DNA of 64,000 nucleotides from Bacteroidota bacterium (GTDB lineage Bacteria > Bacteroidota > Bacteroidia > Bacteroidales > UBA5342): the NCBI GenBank assembly GCA_003249935.1, contig QKHT01000212.1, positions 1-64,000 of the forward strand, written 5' to 3'. This document shows, piece after piece, positions 7,733 to 16,513 of this stretch. The translations under genes and the position numbers were made by a program. Under the pieces are notes generated by a model. That model saw only the letters and a list, made by a program, of their open reading frames with translations, searched no databases and was not told the DNA's origin. Numbering within the stretch: the first letter of the stretch is position 1; each line of letters starts with the position of its first letter.

Positions 7733-9502
7733 ATGATACAGATTATGAGCAAAAAATTAATTTCGAAAAACGATTTGAAACAAATTGCAGGAAGCACAAT
7801 TAAGAATGATTTTGTCTTCAATATAGCCTATTATGCATCGGGTTTTCCGCAAATTAACCGGTTTTATAGCAAGCATTTAACCGCATTTCGTGGCATTGAT
7901 TTTATCGATGCTTCGCTGGCCAATCTCAATATCAGGTACGAATGTCCCGAAAATGATTTGAAACACCTGCCCAAGAGTGGCCCGTTCATCGTTGTTTCTA
8001 ATCATCCGTTCGGGTTTTTAGATGGCTTGATTATGATTCGGATTTTTGGTGAAAAATTTCCTGAGTTTAGAGTGCTTGCAAACTATTTTTTACGTTTGTT
8101 TGAACCCGTAAGCGATAGTTTTATCGACGTAAGTCCGTTTGGTAATGCCGTTAACCAGAACATTGCCGGCATTAAAAAGGCATTGAAACATTTGCAGGAT
8201 GGACACCCTTTGGGCATTTTCCCTTCGGGCGAAGTGGCCACTTTCCATGGTAATAAGTTAGTTGATAAAGAGTGGGAAATATCGGCTGTAAAATTAATAG
8301 AAAAAGCCGGAGTGCCGGTTATTCCGGTTTATTTCGAGGGCACTAACAGTCCTTTGTTTCATTCCCTGGGACGTATTAACCCGTATTTGCGTACCATTTC
8401 ATTACCCAACGAATTTTTGAGGAAAAAGAATCAAAAAGTATTCTTTCGTATTGGACAACCAATACATCCTGAGGTATATACGAAAGAAACAACCTCGGAA
8501 ACGCGTAGCTTTTTGCGAAGCCATGTGGAGGCATATATGCATAACGATAAACAAAAAGAGCATAAAAACGTATTTAACTGGAAATTGAAAATAAAGTTGC
8601 ATCGACCCGAGAAGATTGTCGCCGCCGAATCAGTCTCTAAGCTCGAAAAGGAGATTTTGGCTTTGCCTGAATCTCAAAAGTTATTGACTTATAATGAATA
8701 CGATGTTTACTTTTCTTCGGCTTTTCAAACACCTGCTGTATTACGCGAAATTGGCCGACTACGCGAAATGACCTTTCGTCAGGTTGGCGAAGGGACCAAC
8801 CGCTCCATCGATCTGGATCATTTCGATACCTATTATGAACATCTTTTTGTATGGAACCGAAATGAACGCGAAATACTTGGGGCATACCGGTTAGGTCGTG
8901 GCGAAATTATTGTTCCAAAAGCTAAGTGCAAAGGCTTCTATGTGAATACGTTATTTGAACTCGACGACAAATTATTGCCAATTTTGGAGCGAACCATAGA
9001 AATGGGTCGTTCGTTTGTTGTGGATAAATACCAGCGAAAACCTTATTCGCTATTTTTGCTTTGGAACGGCATAATGAGGTTTATTAAACTGTATCCAAAC
9101 CATCAATACCTGATGGGGCCTGTGAGTATCAGTAATAATTTTTCAGAATTCTCGAAAGAACTTATTATGGCCTATATACGTAAAAAGCACTATAACAGCG
9201 AAATAGCAAAGTATGTATATCCAAAAATGGAATTCAAAATTGCGGGGTGGCGTGAGGCAGATGTGGAAAATATTCTGGAAACCAATAAAAACGACATTAA
9301 AAAACTGGATAATTATATTGCAAACTACGAAAAAACAGGTCTTCGCATTCCGGTGCTGGTAAAAAAATATCTCAGTCAAAATGCGAAAATAGTCGCTTTT
9401 AATGTCGACCCTGAGTTTAACTTTAGTCTGGATGGCCTGATGATATTAGACTTACTCGATTTACCTAAAGAAACGATCGAGGTTTATAGCGAAAAAATAT
9501 AA
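7733..9502 (+). CDS. OlsF-like bifunctional acyltransferase (PlsC-type + hemolysin-type GNAT)
   Basis: The 589-residue protein joins two acyltransferase domains. The N-terminal part (about 70-270) is PlsC-like with SNHPFGFLDG (H91, D97; HX5D spacing as in OlsA/GlsA proteins) and GIFPSGEVA (161-169). The C-terminal part (about 310-560) resembles the OlsB/hemolysin-type N-acyltransferases (REIGRLREMTFRQVGEGT, then ILGAYRLGRGE). Proteins of this architecture, OlsF in some Gammaproteobacteria and Flavobacterium, make ornithine lipids: the C-terminal domain N-acylates an amino acid and the N-terminal one O-acylates the product. In Bacteroides the same steps make glycine lipids with two separate proteins. 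The amino acid used here cannot be told from sequence. The start may be the ATG at 7733 or 7745. Confidence 0.85.
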   Translation: MIQIMSKKLISKNDLKQIAGSTIKNDFVFNIAYYASGFPQINRFYSKHLTAFRGIDFIDASLANLNIRYECPENDLKHLPKSGPFIVVSNHPFGFLDGLIMIRIFGEKFPEFRVLANYFLRLFEPVSDSFIDVSPFGNAVNQNIAGIKKALKHLQDGHPLGIFPSGEVATFHGNKLVDKEWEISAVKLIEKAGVPVIPVYFEGTNSPLFHSLGRINPYLRTISLPNEFLRKKNQKVFFRIGQPIHPEVYTKETTSETRSFLRSHVEAYMHNDKQKEHKNVFNWKLKIKLHRPEKIVAAESVSKLEKEILALPESQKLLTYNEYDVYFSSAFQTPAVLREIGRLREMTFRQVGEGTNRSIDLDHFDTYYEHLFVWNRNEREILGAYRLGRGEIIVPKAKCKGFYVNTLFELDDKLLPILERTIEMGRSFVVDKYQRKPYSLFLLWNGIMRFIKLYPNHQYLMGPVSISNNFSEFSKELIMAYIRKKHYNSEIAKYVYPKMEFKIAGWREADVENILETNKNDIKKLDNYIANYEKTGLRIPVLVKKYLSQNAKIVAFNVDPEFNFSLDGLMILDLLDLPKETIEVYSEKI

Positions 9503-9521
9503 GTGACCACACACAGTTTTT

Positions 9522-9568
9522 TTTTAATAAAACAGCGAAGGATTTTTCTCTTCGCTGTTTTATTAAAA
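9522..9568. terminator. Bidirectional terminator between olsF-like gene and carotenoid operon
   Basis: A perfect 19-bp stem (9522-9540 with 9550-9568) with a 9-base loop has T-runs on both sides, so it can end the plus-strand acyltransferase transcript and the minus-strand crt operon. Confidence 0.9.
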
Positions 9569-9579
9569 TTGTGGCATTA

Positions 9580-11061
9580 TTATTTATTCCGAAATTTTTC
9601 AACTCTTTCGGTTACTAATTTCGAACTGATTACGGCCATTGGAATACCAGCTCCGGGGGCTGTGGATGCGCCAACATAAAATACATTATCGAACTGCTCG
9701 TCGAAATTCGATGGCCTGAATGCACCAATTTGTGTCATGCTGTGCGATAACCCCAAGCCACTGCCTTTGTACAGGTTGAACCGCTTTTCCCACTCAATTG
9801 GGGTATAAATGGTTCGCGAAATAATATGCGGTTGGATTTCGGTCCCGATTCGTTGCGAAAAATCGTCGATGATACTGTTCACCACCTCGTCTTTATCGTG
9901 CCAATCGGGTTTGTAAATCAGGTTGGGTACCGGACAAACAAAAAAGAGTGTTTCGCAGCCCTCTGGCGCACAGTCGGCATTGTGTTTCGAAAGTACATTC
10001 ACATAATAATATGGTTTTTCGAGTACGCCGGGGTTACGTAATACATTATCGGCATATTCCTTGAAATTACCTCCTAAAAAGTAGTTGTGATGGTTAACTT
10101 CGGGTAATTTTTGGTCGATACCGATATAAAAAGTAAGATACCCCATGGTCCAGTCCTTTTTTTGAAGTTGGGGTTCAGAATATTTTTCGCGATTAAACAC
10201 CCGTCCTCTGAATAAAGCAGCATCGGCATTGATAACATAAATATCCGATTGCCATTTTTTTCCATTTTGGTCGATAAGTGAGGCCAGATATAGGCCCTTG
10301 GTTTCGTAATCCTTAATTTCGGTATGATAAACAATTGTTACGCCTGCTTTTTCGAGTTCCGATACAATTCCACTAACTACTTGATACATACCGCCTTTTA
10401 CATTGTAGTAGCCATCGTGCGTAAACTCCACGTGCGATAATAATGTATAAATAGCCGAAGTGTCGAATGGGGTTCGGCCAAGAAAAAAAGATACCAACGA
10501 AATAATTTGTCGTGCCTCTTCCGATTCGAAATAGCGTTCAATTTGTTGCCAGAAATTGCGGAACAGCAAGGGTAAATGGATTGGATTGACCCTTGCCAGC
10601 GTGATAAGGTAAGCCTGTAACGAATCGAAGTTCTGCTTAATAACCAAATTGACGGTATCGTTGTAAACCTGCTCACACTTTTTAAGGTAGCGCATCATTT
10701 TTTGCTCAAATTGCGGCTCAATATCAGCAAATTGGGTAGCCAATTTTTTTATATCTTTATATAAAAAGAAAGTCTTGCCGCTGTCTTTAAAGTTTACGGT
10801 GTATAAAGGATCTAGCTCTACATATTCAAAGGGCAGGCTGATGCCGCAATCGTCTGCAAATTCCTTAAATTCGTACGACATGCTAAAAAAGCTCGGCCCG
10901 GTGTCGAATGTGAACCCATCTTTTTTTATTTGGTTCAACCGGCCGCCGGCCTGCTCATTTTTTTCAAGGATGGTTACCTCATAACCCCTTTTGGCTAATC
11001 GCAAGGCGGTGGTTAGTCCGCCAATTCCGGCTCCAACAATAAGAATTTTATTTTTTTGCAT
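9580..11061 (-). CDS. crtI: Phytoene desaturase family protein (CrtI/CrtD)
   Basis: This 493-residue FAD enzyme introduces double bonds into phytoene to make lycopene, or acts at the later CrtD (C-3',4' desaturase) step. The N-terminus ILIVGAGIGGLTTALRLAKR with GYEVTILEKN is the dinucleotide-binding fold, GFTFDTGPSFFSM follows, and the C-terminus carries GSGLGLSHSMTQIGAFRPSN and VGASTAPGAGIPMAVIS, hallmarks of the family. It is the last gene of the crt operon; its start overlaps the end of the TPR gene by 14 bp. As the only desaturase here CrtI is the simpler call, but CruF next door usually feeds a CrtD, so a second desaturase may exist elsewhere or this one may do both. Confidence 0.9.
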   Translation of the reverse strand: MQKNKILIVGAGIGGLTTALRLAKRGYEVTILEKNEQAGGRLNQIKKDGFTFDTGPSFFSMSYEFKEFADDCGISLPFEYVELDPLYTVNFKDSGKTFFLYKDIKKLATQFADIEPQFEQKMMRYLKKCEQVYNDTVNLVIKQNFDSLQAYLITLARVNPIHLPLLFRNFWQQIERYFESEEARQIISLVSFFLGRTPFDTSAIYTLLSHVEFTHDGYYNVKGGMYQVVSGIVSELEKAGVTIVYHTEIKDYETKGLYLASLIDQNGKKWQSDIYVINADAALFRGRVFNREKYSEPQLQKKDWTMGYLTFYIGIDQKLPEVNHHNYFLGGNFKEYADNVLRNPGVLEKPYYYVNVLSKHNADCAPEGCETLFFVCPVPNLIYKPDWHDKDEVVNSIIDDFSQRIGTEIQPHIISRTIYTPIEWEKRFNLYKGSGLGLSHSMTQIGAFRPSNFDEQFDNVFYVGASTAPGAGIPMAVISSKLVTERVEKFRNK

Positions 11062-11791
11062 TTGTTTTTTTATTAAGTTCCTTCATTAATTCATCTCTAA
11101 CCCAACGAAATCCGGGTTCAACCTTTAATGCCATCGTAAAATATCTGCCGGCATTTTCATAATCGCCTATGGCCATATAGGCTTTACCAATATGTCCCAA
11201 AAGGTTGATATAGTTCCAGTTGTTTAATGTGTCGCCTTGTAACTTGTAACAATTTAATGCTTTGAGATAACTATCTATTCCTTCGGTTTTCGACCCGCCA
11301 AACATGGCTGGCATATAGTACATGGCATTGCCAAATTGAACATAACCAAGCGGTTGTGTAGGTGCTATTTTTATTGCTTTTTTCGCATAATCCACACTTT
11401 GGCCTCCAATAAAAGGTGCTTTAAAGGGGTTCAATCCAATTTTAAAGCCAGTAAATGCCGATTTATACGCGTAAATGTCTGCCGGTAAGTATTGTGCTTT
11501 TTCGAGTATTTCGAGTTGTTTTTCGGCTTGATTTAAAAAGTATTCGGCTTCATCGGTTTGTTTCGTTCCAATACAGTAAGCAATGTAGCCATAATAGTAG
11601 TTTACAAGTTCAATCCGTTGCTCGTTTTTTGCCGGCATATCTGCTTCGAACCTCAAAAGCAGCGTTTTCCAGGTTTGCATATTATTGCCGATGTAAGCAT
11701 TATACATCTCTGTTTTGTAACTTTTTTGGCTGAACCCCGGCCTGAAGGTTAGGCATACGATGGCAATTATGAGATATTTCGTCCTTTCCAT
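11048..11791 (-). CDS. Secreted TPR protein of the carotenoid operon
   Basis: From the ATG at 11791 the product has 247 residues and a clear signal peptide (MERTKYLIIAIVCLTFRPGF, then SQ). The longer upstream frame would lie inside the glycosyltransferase gene and put the signal peptide internally, so it is rejected. The mature protein is helical with TPR-like repeats: EQRIELVNYYYGYIAYCIGT, QPLGYVQFGNAMYYMP, and a final GKAYMAIGDYENAGRYFTMA followed by ALKVEP. PAMFGGSKTEGIDSYLKAL matches a pattern of TPR proteins with a GG-S-xx-I segment. Its start overlaps the glycosyltransferase by 25 bp and its end overlaps crtI by 14 bp, so it is tied to the pathway. Function is unknown; a scaffold or periplasmic partner for carotenoid glycoside handling is an inference. 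Confidence 0.8.
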   Translation of the reverse strand: MERTKYLIIAIVCLTFRPGFSQKSYKTEMYNAYIGNNMQTWKTLLLRFEADMPAKNEQRIELVNYYYGYIAYCIGTKQTDEAEYFLNQAEKQLEILEKAQYLPADIYAYKSAFTGFKIGLNPFKAPFIGGQSVDYAKKAIKIAPTQPLGYVQFGNAMYYMPAMFGGSKTEGIDSYLKALNCYKLQGDTLNNWNYINLLGHIGKAYMAIGDYENAGRYFTMALKVEPGFRWVRDELMKELNKKTNAKK

Positions 11792-12861
11792 AACAAACTT
11801 TTTGTGAACCGGTAATATACATGATTTACAAAAATCCAACACATCGAAAACAATCGAAATGGAACGAGTATGATATTCTCCCAACTGTTTTGATTGCTCA
11901 CTTTCGATACAAAATACCAGTTAAAAGCACCCGATAAAAAGTAAATGCCAAGTACATAAATTGGGAAATACAAGGCGACGAATAACCATCCAAACGTATT
12001 TACAAATATAAAAACGAAGGCAAAAAGGCTGTTCCCTCCAAGCATATCAATAATATTTTTTGAAAAACCTTTAACTGCATGATCAAAATTGTGGTACATA
12101 TGGCACACCACCGCATCATCGCCCATTTTACAAGCAATTTTTTCGCCGCACATCTTGTAAAATCGTGCAATTCTGATGTCCTCAACCCGCTGATTTTTCA
12201 TGGCATAGTGGGGTAGATAGTTGTTATATAATTCTGCTTCGAAAAACATTAACTGGCCGTTTGCCGCTGCCAGCGATGATCGCTTACTGGTTCGAACCAA
12301 AATAAGTGGAAGCAGGGATATAAGAATAAAATTCATGATCGGTATGGTAATTTTTTCTCCAAACGTATACATTATTTGTTTGGGAAATATGGTAACCAAA
12401 GCCGGTTTTTTAGATTTTGTATAATATAACAACCTGCCTATCAGATTTCTGCCAATGCGTACATCGGCATCGAGAAACAGGTAGTATTTGCCACGGGCAT
12501 TTTGAGCAAGTGTGTGGCACGCGTAGTTTTTACCTTTCCATCCTTTGGGTAGTCCATTAGACGTAATTAGTTGTATATCTGAATGATTTGAAGCAAAATC
12601 CCGTACGATATCGGCTGTGGCATCTTCCGATTGGTCGTCGAAAACCAGTATTTCAATGTTTTTGTAATTGTTACGAACCAAGTCCTTTAATATATTCAGG
12701 ATGTTATTTTCTTCATTTCGGGCCGGAATTAATACCGAAATCATGTCATCATGTTCAATACCATCTTGCTGTAATCCATTTTCAGTTAAGTAATTAACAA
12801 ATGAAACACAAACCTGAATACTCAATAAGACCAAAGCCAAATAGGCAACAATTTCTATCAT
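11767..12861 (-). CDS. Membrane family 2 glycosyltransferase, carotenoid glycosyltransferase (CruC/CruG-like)
   Basis: The 364-residue protein starts with one membrane segment (VAYLALVLLSIQVCVSFV), then a GT-A domain: ISVLIPARNEENNI, ILVFDDQSEDATADIV and the DxD-type LFLDADVRIG (about 125-135), then NQRVEDIRIARF. Three or four membrane helices close the chain (about 175-195 and 265-350). Related enzymes CruC, CruG and CrtQ attach sugar to hydroxyl or carboxyl groups of carotenoids. It lies between the acyltransferase gene (4-bp overlap) and the TPR gene. With cruF upstream it would glycosylate the 1'-hydroxyl of the carotenoid. Acceptor position and sugar are not visible in sequence. Confidence 0.82.
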   Translation of the reverse strand: MIEIVAYLALVLLSIQVCVSFVNYLTENGLQQDGIEHDDMISVLIPARNEENNILNILKDLVRNNYKNIEILVFDDQSEDATADIVRDFASNHSDIQLITSNGLPKGWKGKNYACHTLAQNARGKYYLFLDADVRIGRNLIGRLLYYTKSKKPALVTIFPKQIMYTFGEKITIPIMNFILISLLPLILVRTSKRSSLAAANGQLMFFEAELYNNYLPHYAMKNQRVEDIRIARFYKMCGEKIACKMGDDAVVCHMYHNFDHAVKGFSKNIIDMLGGNSLFAFVFIFVNTFGWLFVALYFPIYVLGIYFLSGAFNWYFVSKVSNQNSWENIILVPFRLFSMCWIFVNHVYYRFTKSLLWKGRNIS

Positions 12862-13487
12862 ACAACTGAATTGTTTTTAATTTGTTGATCTATGCACCGT
12901 GCATAAAACTGATTGTACGACTCCTCTAAATCATTTTTTGTGATCCCGGTGCCTTTAAACGGTTCCACGTTAAGGGTAACGGTTGGCTTTTTATTCGAAA
13001 AATAGTCTATAATGTTTGCTGCAAATATTACCGTTGTATGTTGAGCCGATTGATTAAGTATTTTGCTGATTCCATTTTCGAAACTAAACGTTTGTTGATG
13101 CATCGATTCTATTTTTCCTTGCGGAAACATAAGTACCATGTTATTCTTATTCTTCAGTATCTCAATGGTATAATGAATACTCTCGATCATGCTTCGTGCC
13201 TTTTTACTTATTGAATAGCCTCCCGTATAATTAAAGAAACGGTATTTTAGCAGTTGTGATTCGAGCATCATAAAATGGAACTTTTTGTGTAATATGCTCT
13301 GATTAATGATCATTGCAAAAAATCCATCCCACCAGCTAAAATGGTTCATAATTAACAAAACCGATTGGCTGTTGTTTTCAAAATTACAATGTAATTCAAT
13401 CTTTTCGAATGATTTTTGCACAATATATGCCGCGTACCATTTAAAAAACGGATAAATTAGAAAATGATGTTTTGCTTTTAAAATCAT
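12858..13487 (-). CDS. PlsC-like acyltransferase, likely carotenoid-glycoside acyltransferase (CruD-like)
   Basis: This 209-residue protein has the lysophospholipid acyltransferase motifs MNHFSWWDG (H49, D54, HX4D) and FPQGKIES (121-128, in place of FPEGTRS). It overlaps both neighbours by 4 bp (cruF upstream, glycosyltransferase downstream), so translation is coupled to theirs. In green sulfur bacteria CruD acylates the sugar of carotenoid glucosides made by CruC, and in Salinibacter an acylated glycoside (salinixanthin) is made. The position here points to the same role rather than to phospholipid synthesis, for which the window has another plsC at 44846. Confidence 0.78.
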   Translation of the reverse strand: MILKAKHHFLIYPFFKWYAAYIVQKSFEKIELHCNFENNSQSVLLIMNHFSWWDGFFAMIINQSILHKKFHFMMLESQLLKYRFFNYTGGYSISKKARSMIESIHYTIEILKNKNNMVLMFPQGKIESMHQQTFSFENGISKILNQSAQHTTVIFAANIIDYFSNKKPTVTLNVEPFKGTGITKNDLEESYNQFYARCIDQQIKNNSVV

Positions 13488-14155
13488 TTCAGGTTAGAAA
13501 TTAAATTGATTACTGCAAAAAACACAAACTGAAGTACAAAAAGCATGGCTGCAACTAAATTTGTTCTTTGTGGCATTACCGATTTTACCATGGTTTGCAT
13601 CAGCAGAGCAATAATAAACCAGGCTGCGTAATTTTGCAGCGGGATAATTCCATATTGCCATTCCCACATTTGCATAAAGGATGCCACCGGTTCAACCAAA
13701 AAATCATACAATACCATAAATGCGACTCCCGTTAATATTTGGGTTGAACCGCGTATGCCGAGCAAATTACTTAATGAGGCCGCTGTGTAGGTGAGCAAAA
13801 ACCAGTTTAGCCCAATGATAACCGGTGTATTATAAACCTTAAATCCTAATGCAGATAAATAGCTGTAGTGGCCAAAAATAATACCTGAATTTACGCCAAT
13901 TACTTCAATGATATATCCACTTAAACAGATGTATATTAGTATTTTATAAAACTTTGAGTCCTTGTGGTCTGCATGAAATAGAATTGCTCCGAACGTGCTT
14001 AGCAGGAGTGTGAAGGGTATTAGTCGGGTAAAAATGCCGTAAGTTTTTGACGCAGCAAGCCCTGTGATGCCAACGATATAAATGATTGCAAAAAATGCAA
14101 TAGCCGTTTTTGTTGCCGTATTGTAATTATTGCCTACTGTTAATTTGTTGAACAT
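13484..14155 (-). CDS. cruF: Carotenoid 1',2'-hydratase CruF (DUF422)
   Basis: CruF adds water to the psi end of gamma-carotene or bisanhydrobacterioruberin to give a tertiary hydroxyl that can be glycosylated. The product from the ATG at 14155 is 223 residues with about seven membrane helices. The DUF422 marks are present: FGAILFHADH, GYIIEVIGVNSGIIFGHYSY (Glu-x-x-Gly-x-x-Ser-Gly-x-x-x-Gly-x-Tyr), NTPVIIGLNWFLL and YDFLVEPVASFMQMWEW. A longer frame reaching 14230 would extend over the crtY end; the shorter start still overlaps crtY by 29 bp. Its presence means one end of the carotenoid stays acyclic, so the lycopene cyclase should act on only one end. Confidence 0.9.
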   Translation of the reverse strand: MFNKLTVGNNYNTATKTAIAFFAIIYIVGITGLAASKTYGIFTRLIPFTLLLSTFGAILFHADHKDSKFYKILIYICLSGYIIEVIGVNSGIIFGHYSYLSALGFKVYNTPVIIGLNWFLLTYTAASLSNLLGIRGSTQILTGVAFMVLYDFLVEPVASFMQMWEWQYGIIPLQNYAAWFIIALLMQTMVKSVMPQRTNLVAAMLFVLQFVFFAVINLISNLK

Positions 14156-14846
14156 TTTTTTTACCTTTTCTTTTTTCAAAATAATTTGTAAGAATAATGT
14201 TAAGCAAAATAAGGCTATAACCATAACCAATGTCCTCTACCGGTATCGTAAAGAACCGTATATTAAGGTTCTGTGCATTATTATACCAAACAATTTCGCC
14301 TTGAATAAATGAACCTGTAAGTAAGCCGTTTACGATAAAAAAGGGCACCAGAATCATTAAAAATGTGATGAAATAGGTCGTTAAAACTTTCGGTAAAAAG
14401 CGTATGGCGATGATGGTACTTAAAATAACCAGCAATGCACTGTAAATTGTATATAACTTATTGAAATTAAATAATATAAGTATTATTGCAATGGCTAAAA
14501 CGATATAGGCAATAAAAATTGCATTACGTTGGTTCAGTTTTAAATCCGGAAATACAAACACTATTGAATAATGAAGAAAAACCGATGCAAATGGCACGGT
14601 GAAAAAAAACAATATTTCTTCTATGGGAAGATTTACAATCGTTAGTCCCGAAATATAGGCCGGGTTAAAGCCCCAAACACCCAGAAATGAAAACCAGATA
14701 TCAAATGCAATATAAAAAAGGGCAACCGTTACAATGGCTTTAAAGAGTGACGGCCACAAACGATAGAATTGCATTTTTTTGTCGAAACTGATCGTTGCCG
14801 GAAATAGGATAACGCTTAAATTAATTAATAGATATAACCATGTCAT
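14127..14846 (-). CDS. crtYcd: Lycopene beta-cyclase, fused CrtYc-CrtYd type
   Basis: The 239-residue, seven-helix membrane protein is the fused form of the heterodimeric lycopene cyclase (TIGR03462 repeats). Each half carries the catalytic PxE(E/D) motif: LPIEEILFF at 73-81 and IPVEDIGYG at 201-209. It closes a beta-ionone ring on lycopene to give gamma-carotene (one end) or beta-carotene (both ends). Its start overlaps crtZ by 4 bp and its end overlaps cruF by 29 bp. The length and double motif agree with archaeal and Bacteroidota fused enzymes. Confidence 0.92.
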   Translation of the reverse strand: MTWLYLLINLSVILFPATISFDKKMQFYRLWPSLFKAIVTVALFYIAFDIWFSFLGVWGFNPAYISGLTIVNLPIEEILFFFTVPFASVFLHYSIVFVFPDLKLNQRNAIFIAYIVLAIAIILILFNFNKLYTIYSALLVILSTIIAIRFLPKVLTTYFITFLMILVPFFIVNGLLTGSFIQGEIVWYNNAQNLNIRFFTIPVEDIGYGYSLILLNIILTNYFEKRKGKKNVQQINSRQ

Positions 14847-15313
14847 CGTTCGGAATTAAAGAATTTTTTCGAAAAAATAAGTAATCCATAACTGTCATAA
14901 TGTTTTATAATGTGCTGAACCTGTTTTTTATCGGGATGGTGATGTGCATTGTGTGCCCGTATGAGTGCTTTGAAGTAGTTATTTTGGATTGAACCGGCCA
15001 TTTTAATTCTTTGATGATAAACAATATCGTGAAAGAAAAAATACGTAAACCCATATAAAGTAATTCCCGCCCCAAGATAAACTAACCCTGTTTGTTCGTA
15101 AAAAAGTCCGAAAATGATGAGAATTATTGCAGGAATGGCATAAATAAGGAAAAACAAATCGTTTTTATCGAGCTTAAACTGTTCAGGATGTGCGTTTTGG
15201 TGATGTACCTTGTGCCATTTCCATAGAAACCCATGCATAACGTATTTATGAGAGAACCAAGCCACAAACTCCATGATCGCAAAGCCTATAATAAAACAGA
15301 AAAAGTTTACCAT
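14843..15313 (-). CDS. crtZ: Beta-carotene hydroxylase CrtZ (fatty acid hydroxylase superfamily)
   Basis: CrtZ hydroxylates C-3 of the beta-ionone ring with a non-haem di-iron centre. The 156 residues contain all the histidine boxes: HKYVMH (22-27), HKVHH (34-38), HDIVYH (95-100) and HNAHHHPD (121-128), set among four membrane helices. It is 14 bp downstream of crtB and overlaps crtY by 4 bp. With the mono-cyclised product of CrtY and CruF it would give a 3-hydroxy, 1'-hydroxy carotenoid of the saproxanthin or myxol family. Confidence 0.93.
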   Translation of the reverse strand: MVNFFCFIIGFAIMEFVAWFSHKYVMHGFLWKWHKVHHQNAHPEQFKLDKNDLFFLIYAIPAIILIIFGLFYEQTGLVYLGAGITLYGFTYFFFHDIVYHQRIKMAGSIQNNYFKALIRAHNAHHHPDKKQVQHIIKHYDSYGLLIFSKKFFNSER

Positions 15314-15327
15314 GTTTTTATTGGATT

Positions 15328-16182
15328 TTAAGATATCAAACCAAAGTTGTATTTAACAACAGCTTTTACCAACAGACCTGTTTTTTGCGAATTGGAAATG
15401 CGCAAGCGTTGATTCATAATAACGTTTGCCGGAGTTCTCTTTATTTTTTTTAACAGCTTTTTGTAGTAGGTGTAGGCGATATAGACCGGGAGTTTAGTGC
15501 CTCTTGGTAATTGTATTATGCCGCTGAATGCCTCTTTAAACTCATGTTCAATATTCTGAATAATCAATTTTTTCGTTTCATCGTTGAACCTGTGGTTCGA
15601 AATTTCAGGGAAGTAGCTACGATTCAGAGTATTGATGTCATCATTTAAGTCGCGCAAGAAATTCACCTTTTGAAAAGCGGATCCTAATTTCATTGCAGGT
15701 GTTTTCAATGCGTTGTATTGTTCATCGTCTCCGTTACAGAAAACCTTCAAACACATTAACCCAATTACATCGGCCGATCCATATACGTAGGTGGCAATCT
15801 CATTTTCGTCAGTAAATTCTACCAATTCAAGATCACGTTTCATACTCAAGAAAAAGGCCTGAATGAGTTCGTCGTCGATCTTATAAGTTCTAACCGTTTC
15901 CTGAAAGGAATTTAATATTGGATTAGTACTAATACCTTGTTTAAGTGATTCATAGTAGTCTCTTTCAAAATTAGTTAATAGTGTTGGTTTATCAAATTCG
16001 AGAAAAGTATCCACAATTTCGTCCGCCACCCTTACAAAACCATATATGCTATAAATGGCTTGTTTTATGGCTTTTGGAAAAAATGTAGTGGCCAACGAAA
16101 ACGAAGTGCTGTATTGTTGGGTGAGTAACCTTGAAATTTTGAATGAGGTTGCACTGAAATCTCCAATACTATTCCCTGCCAT
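15328..16182 (-). CDS. crtB: Phytoene synthase CrtB
   Basis: CrtB joins two geranylgeranyl diphosphates to phytoene, the committed step to C40 carotenoids. The 284 residues show both metal-binding aspartate motifs, VADEIVDTF (D54-D58) and NFLRDLNDDINTL (D178-D182), and the LGSAFQKVNFLRD stretch characteristic of squalene/phytoene synthases. It is the first gene of the crt operon, and the promoter should lie within 16183-16513. The ATG at 16182 gives the usual N-terminal length. Confidence 0.95.
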   Translation of the reverse strand: MAGNSIGDFSATSFKISRLLTQQYSTSFSLATTFFPKAIKQAIYSIYGFVRVADEIVDTFLEFDKPTLLTNFERDYYESLKQGISTNPILNSFQETVRTYKIDDELIQAFFLSMKRDLELVEFTDENEIATYVYGSADVIGLMCLKVFCNGDDEQYNALKTPAMKLGSAFQKVNFLRDLNDDINTLNRSYFPEISNHRFNDETKKLIIQNIEHEFKEAFSGIIQLPRGTKLPVYIAYTYYKKLLKKIKRTPANVIMNQRLRISNSQKTGLLVKAVVKYNFGLIS

Positions 16183-16513
16183 ATCACTGGATTTATTATT
16201 AGTTTTTTAGCATGATAGTTCGTTAATTATTTGTAATGCGTAGATATTAAGAGTGTTGCATAACATCTGAGTTTTTTACAAATTAATTTAGATGAACCTG
16301 TTGATTATATCGAACATCTAAAATCTAACAATCTGTTTAAATAACAAAACGAGTATATATATTGTTTACTGAATATATTATGAATTTGTTATTCTAAGTT
16401 TTTATTTTTTAGTCGTTTAGATATAAATTGTATCCATAACTGTACATGAAATTTAGAATAAAGAATAAACGGTATGAGCTTTACTGGTTAAAACCCGATT
16501 ACAAATATGCTTT
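16183..16513. other. Spacer between AmmeMemo fusion and crtB
   Basis: This 331-bp AT-rich stretch must hold the crt promoter, as both flanking genes read leftwards. I found no full match to TAnnTTTG on the minus strand; the best is TTAATTTG near 16280. A short AT-only inverted repeat (16357-16363 with 16372-16378) is present but weak. No reading frame, terminator or RNA gene is evident. Confidence 0.6.

Noticed and set aside
14127-14230. Longer start for cruF at 14230
   Set aside because: It would give a 104-bp overlap with crtY and an extra hydrophobic segment not part of the CruF family; the ATG at 14155 gives a normal N-terminus.
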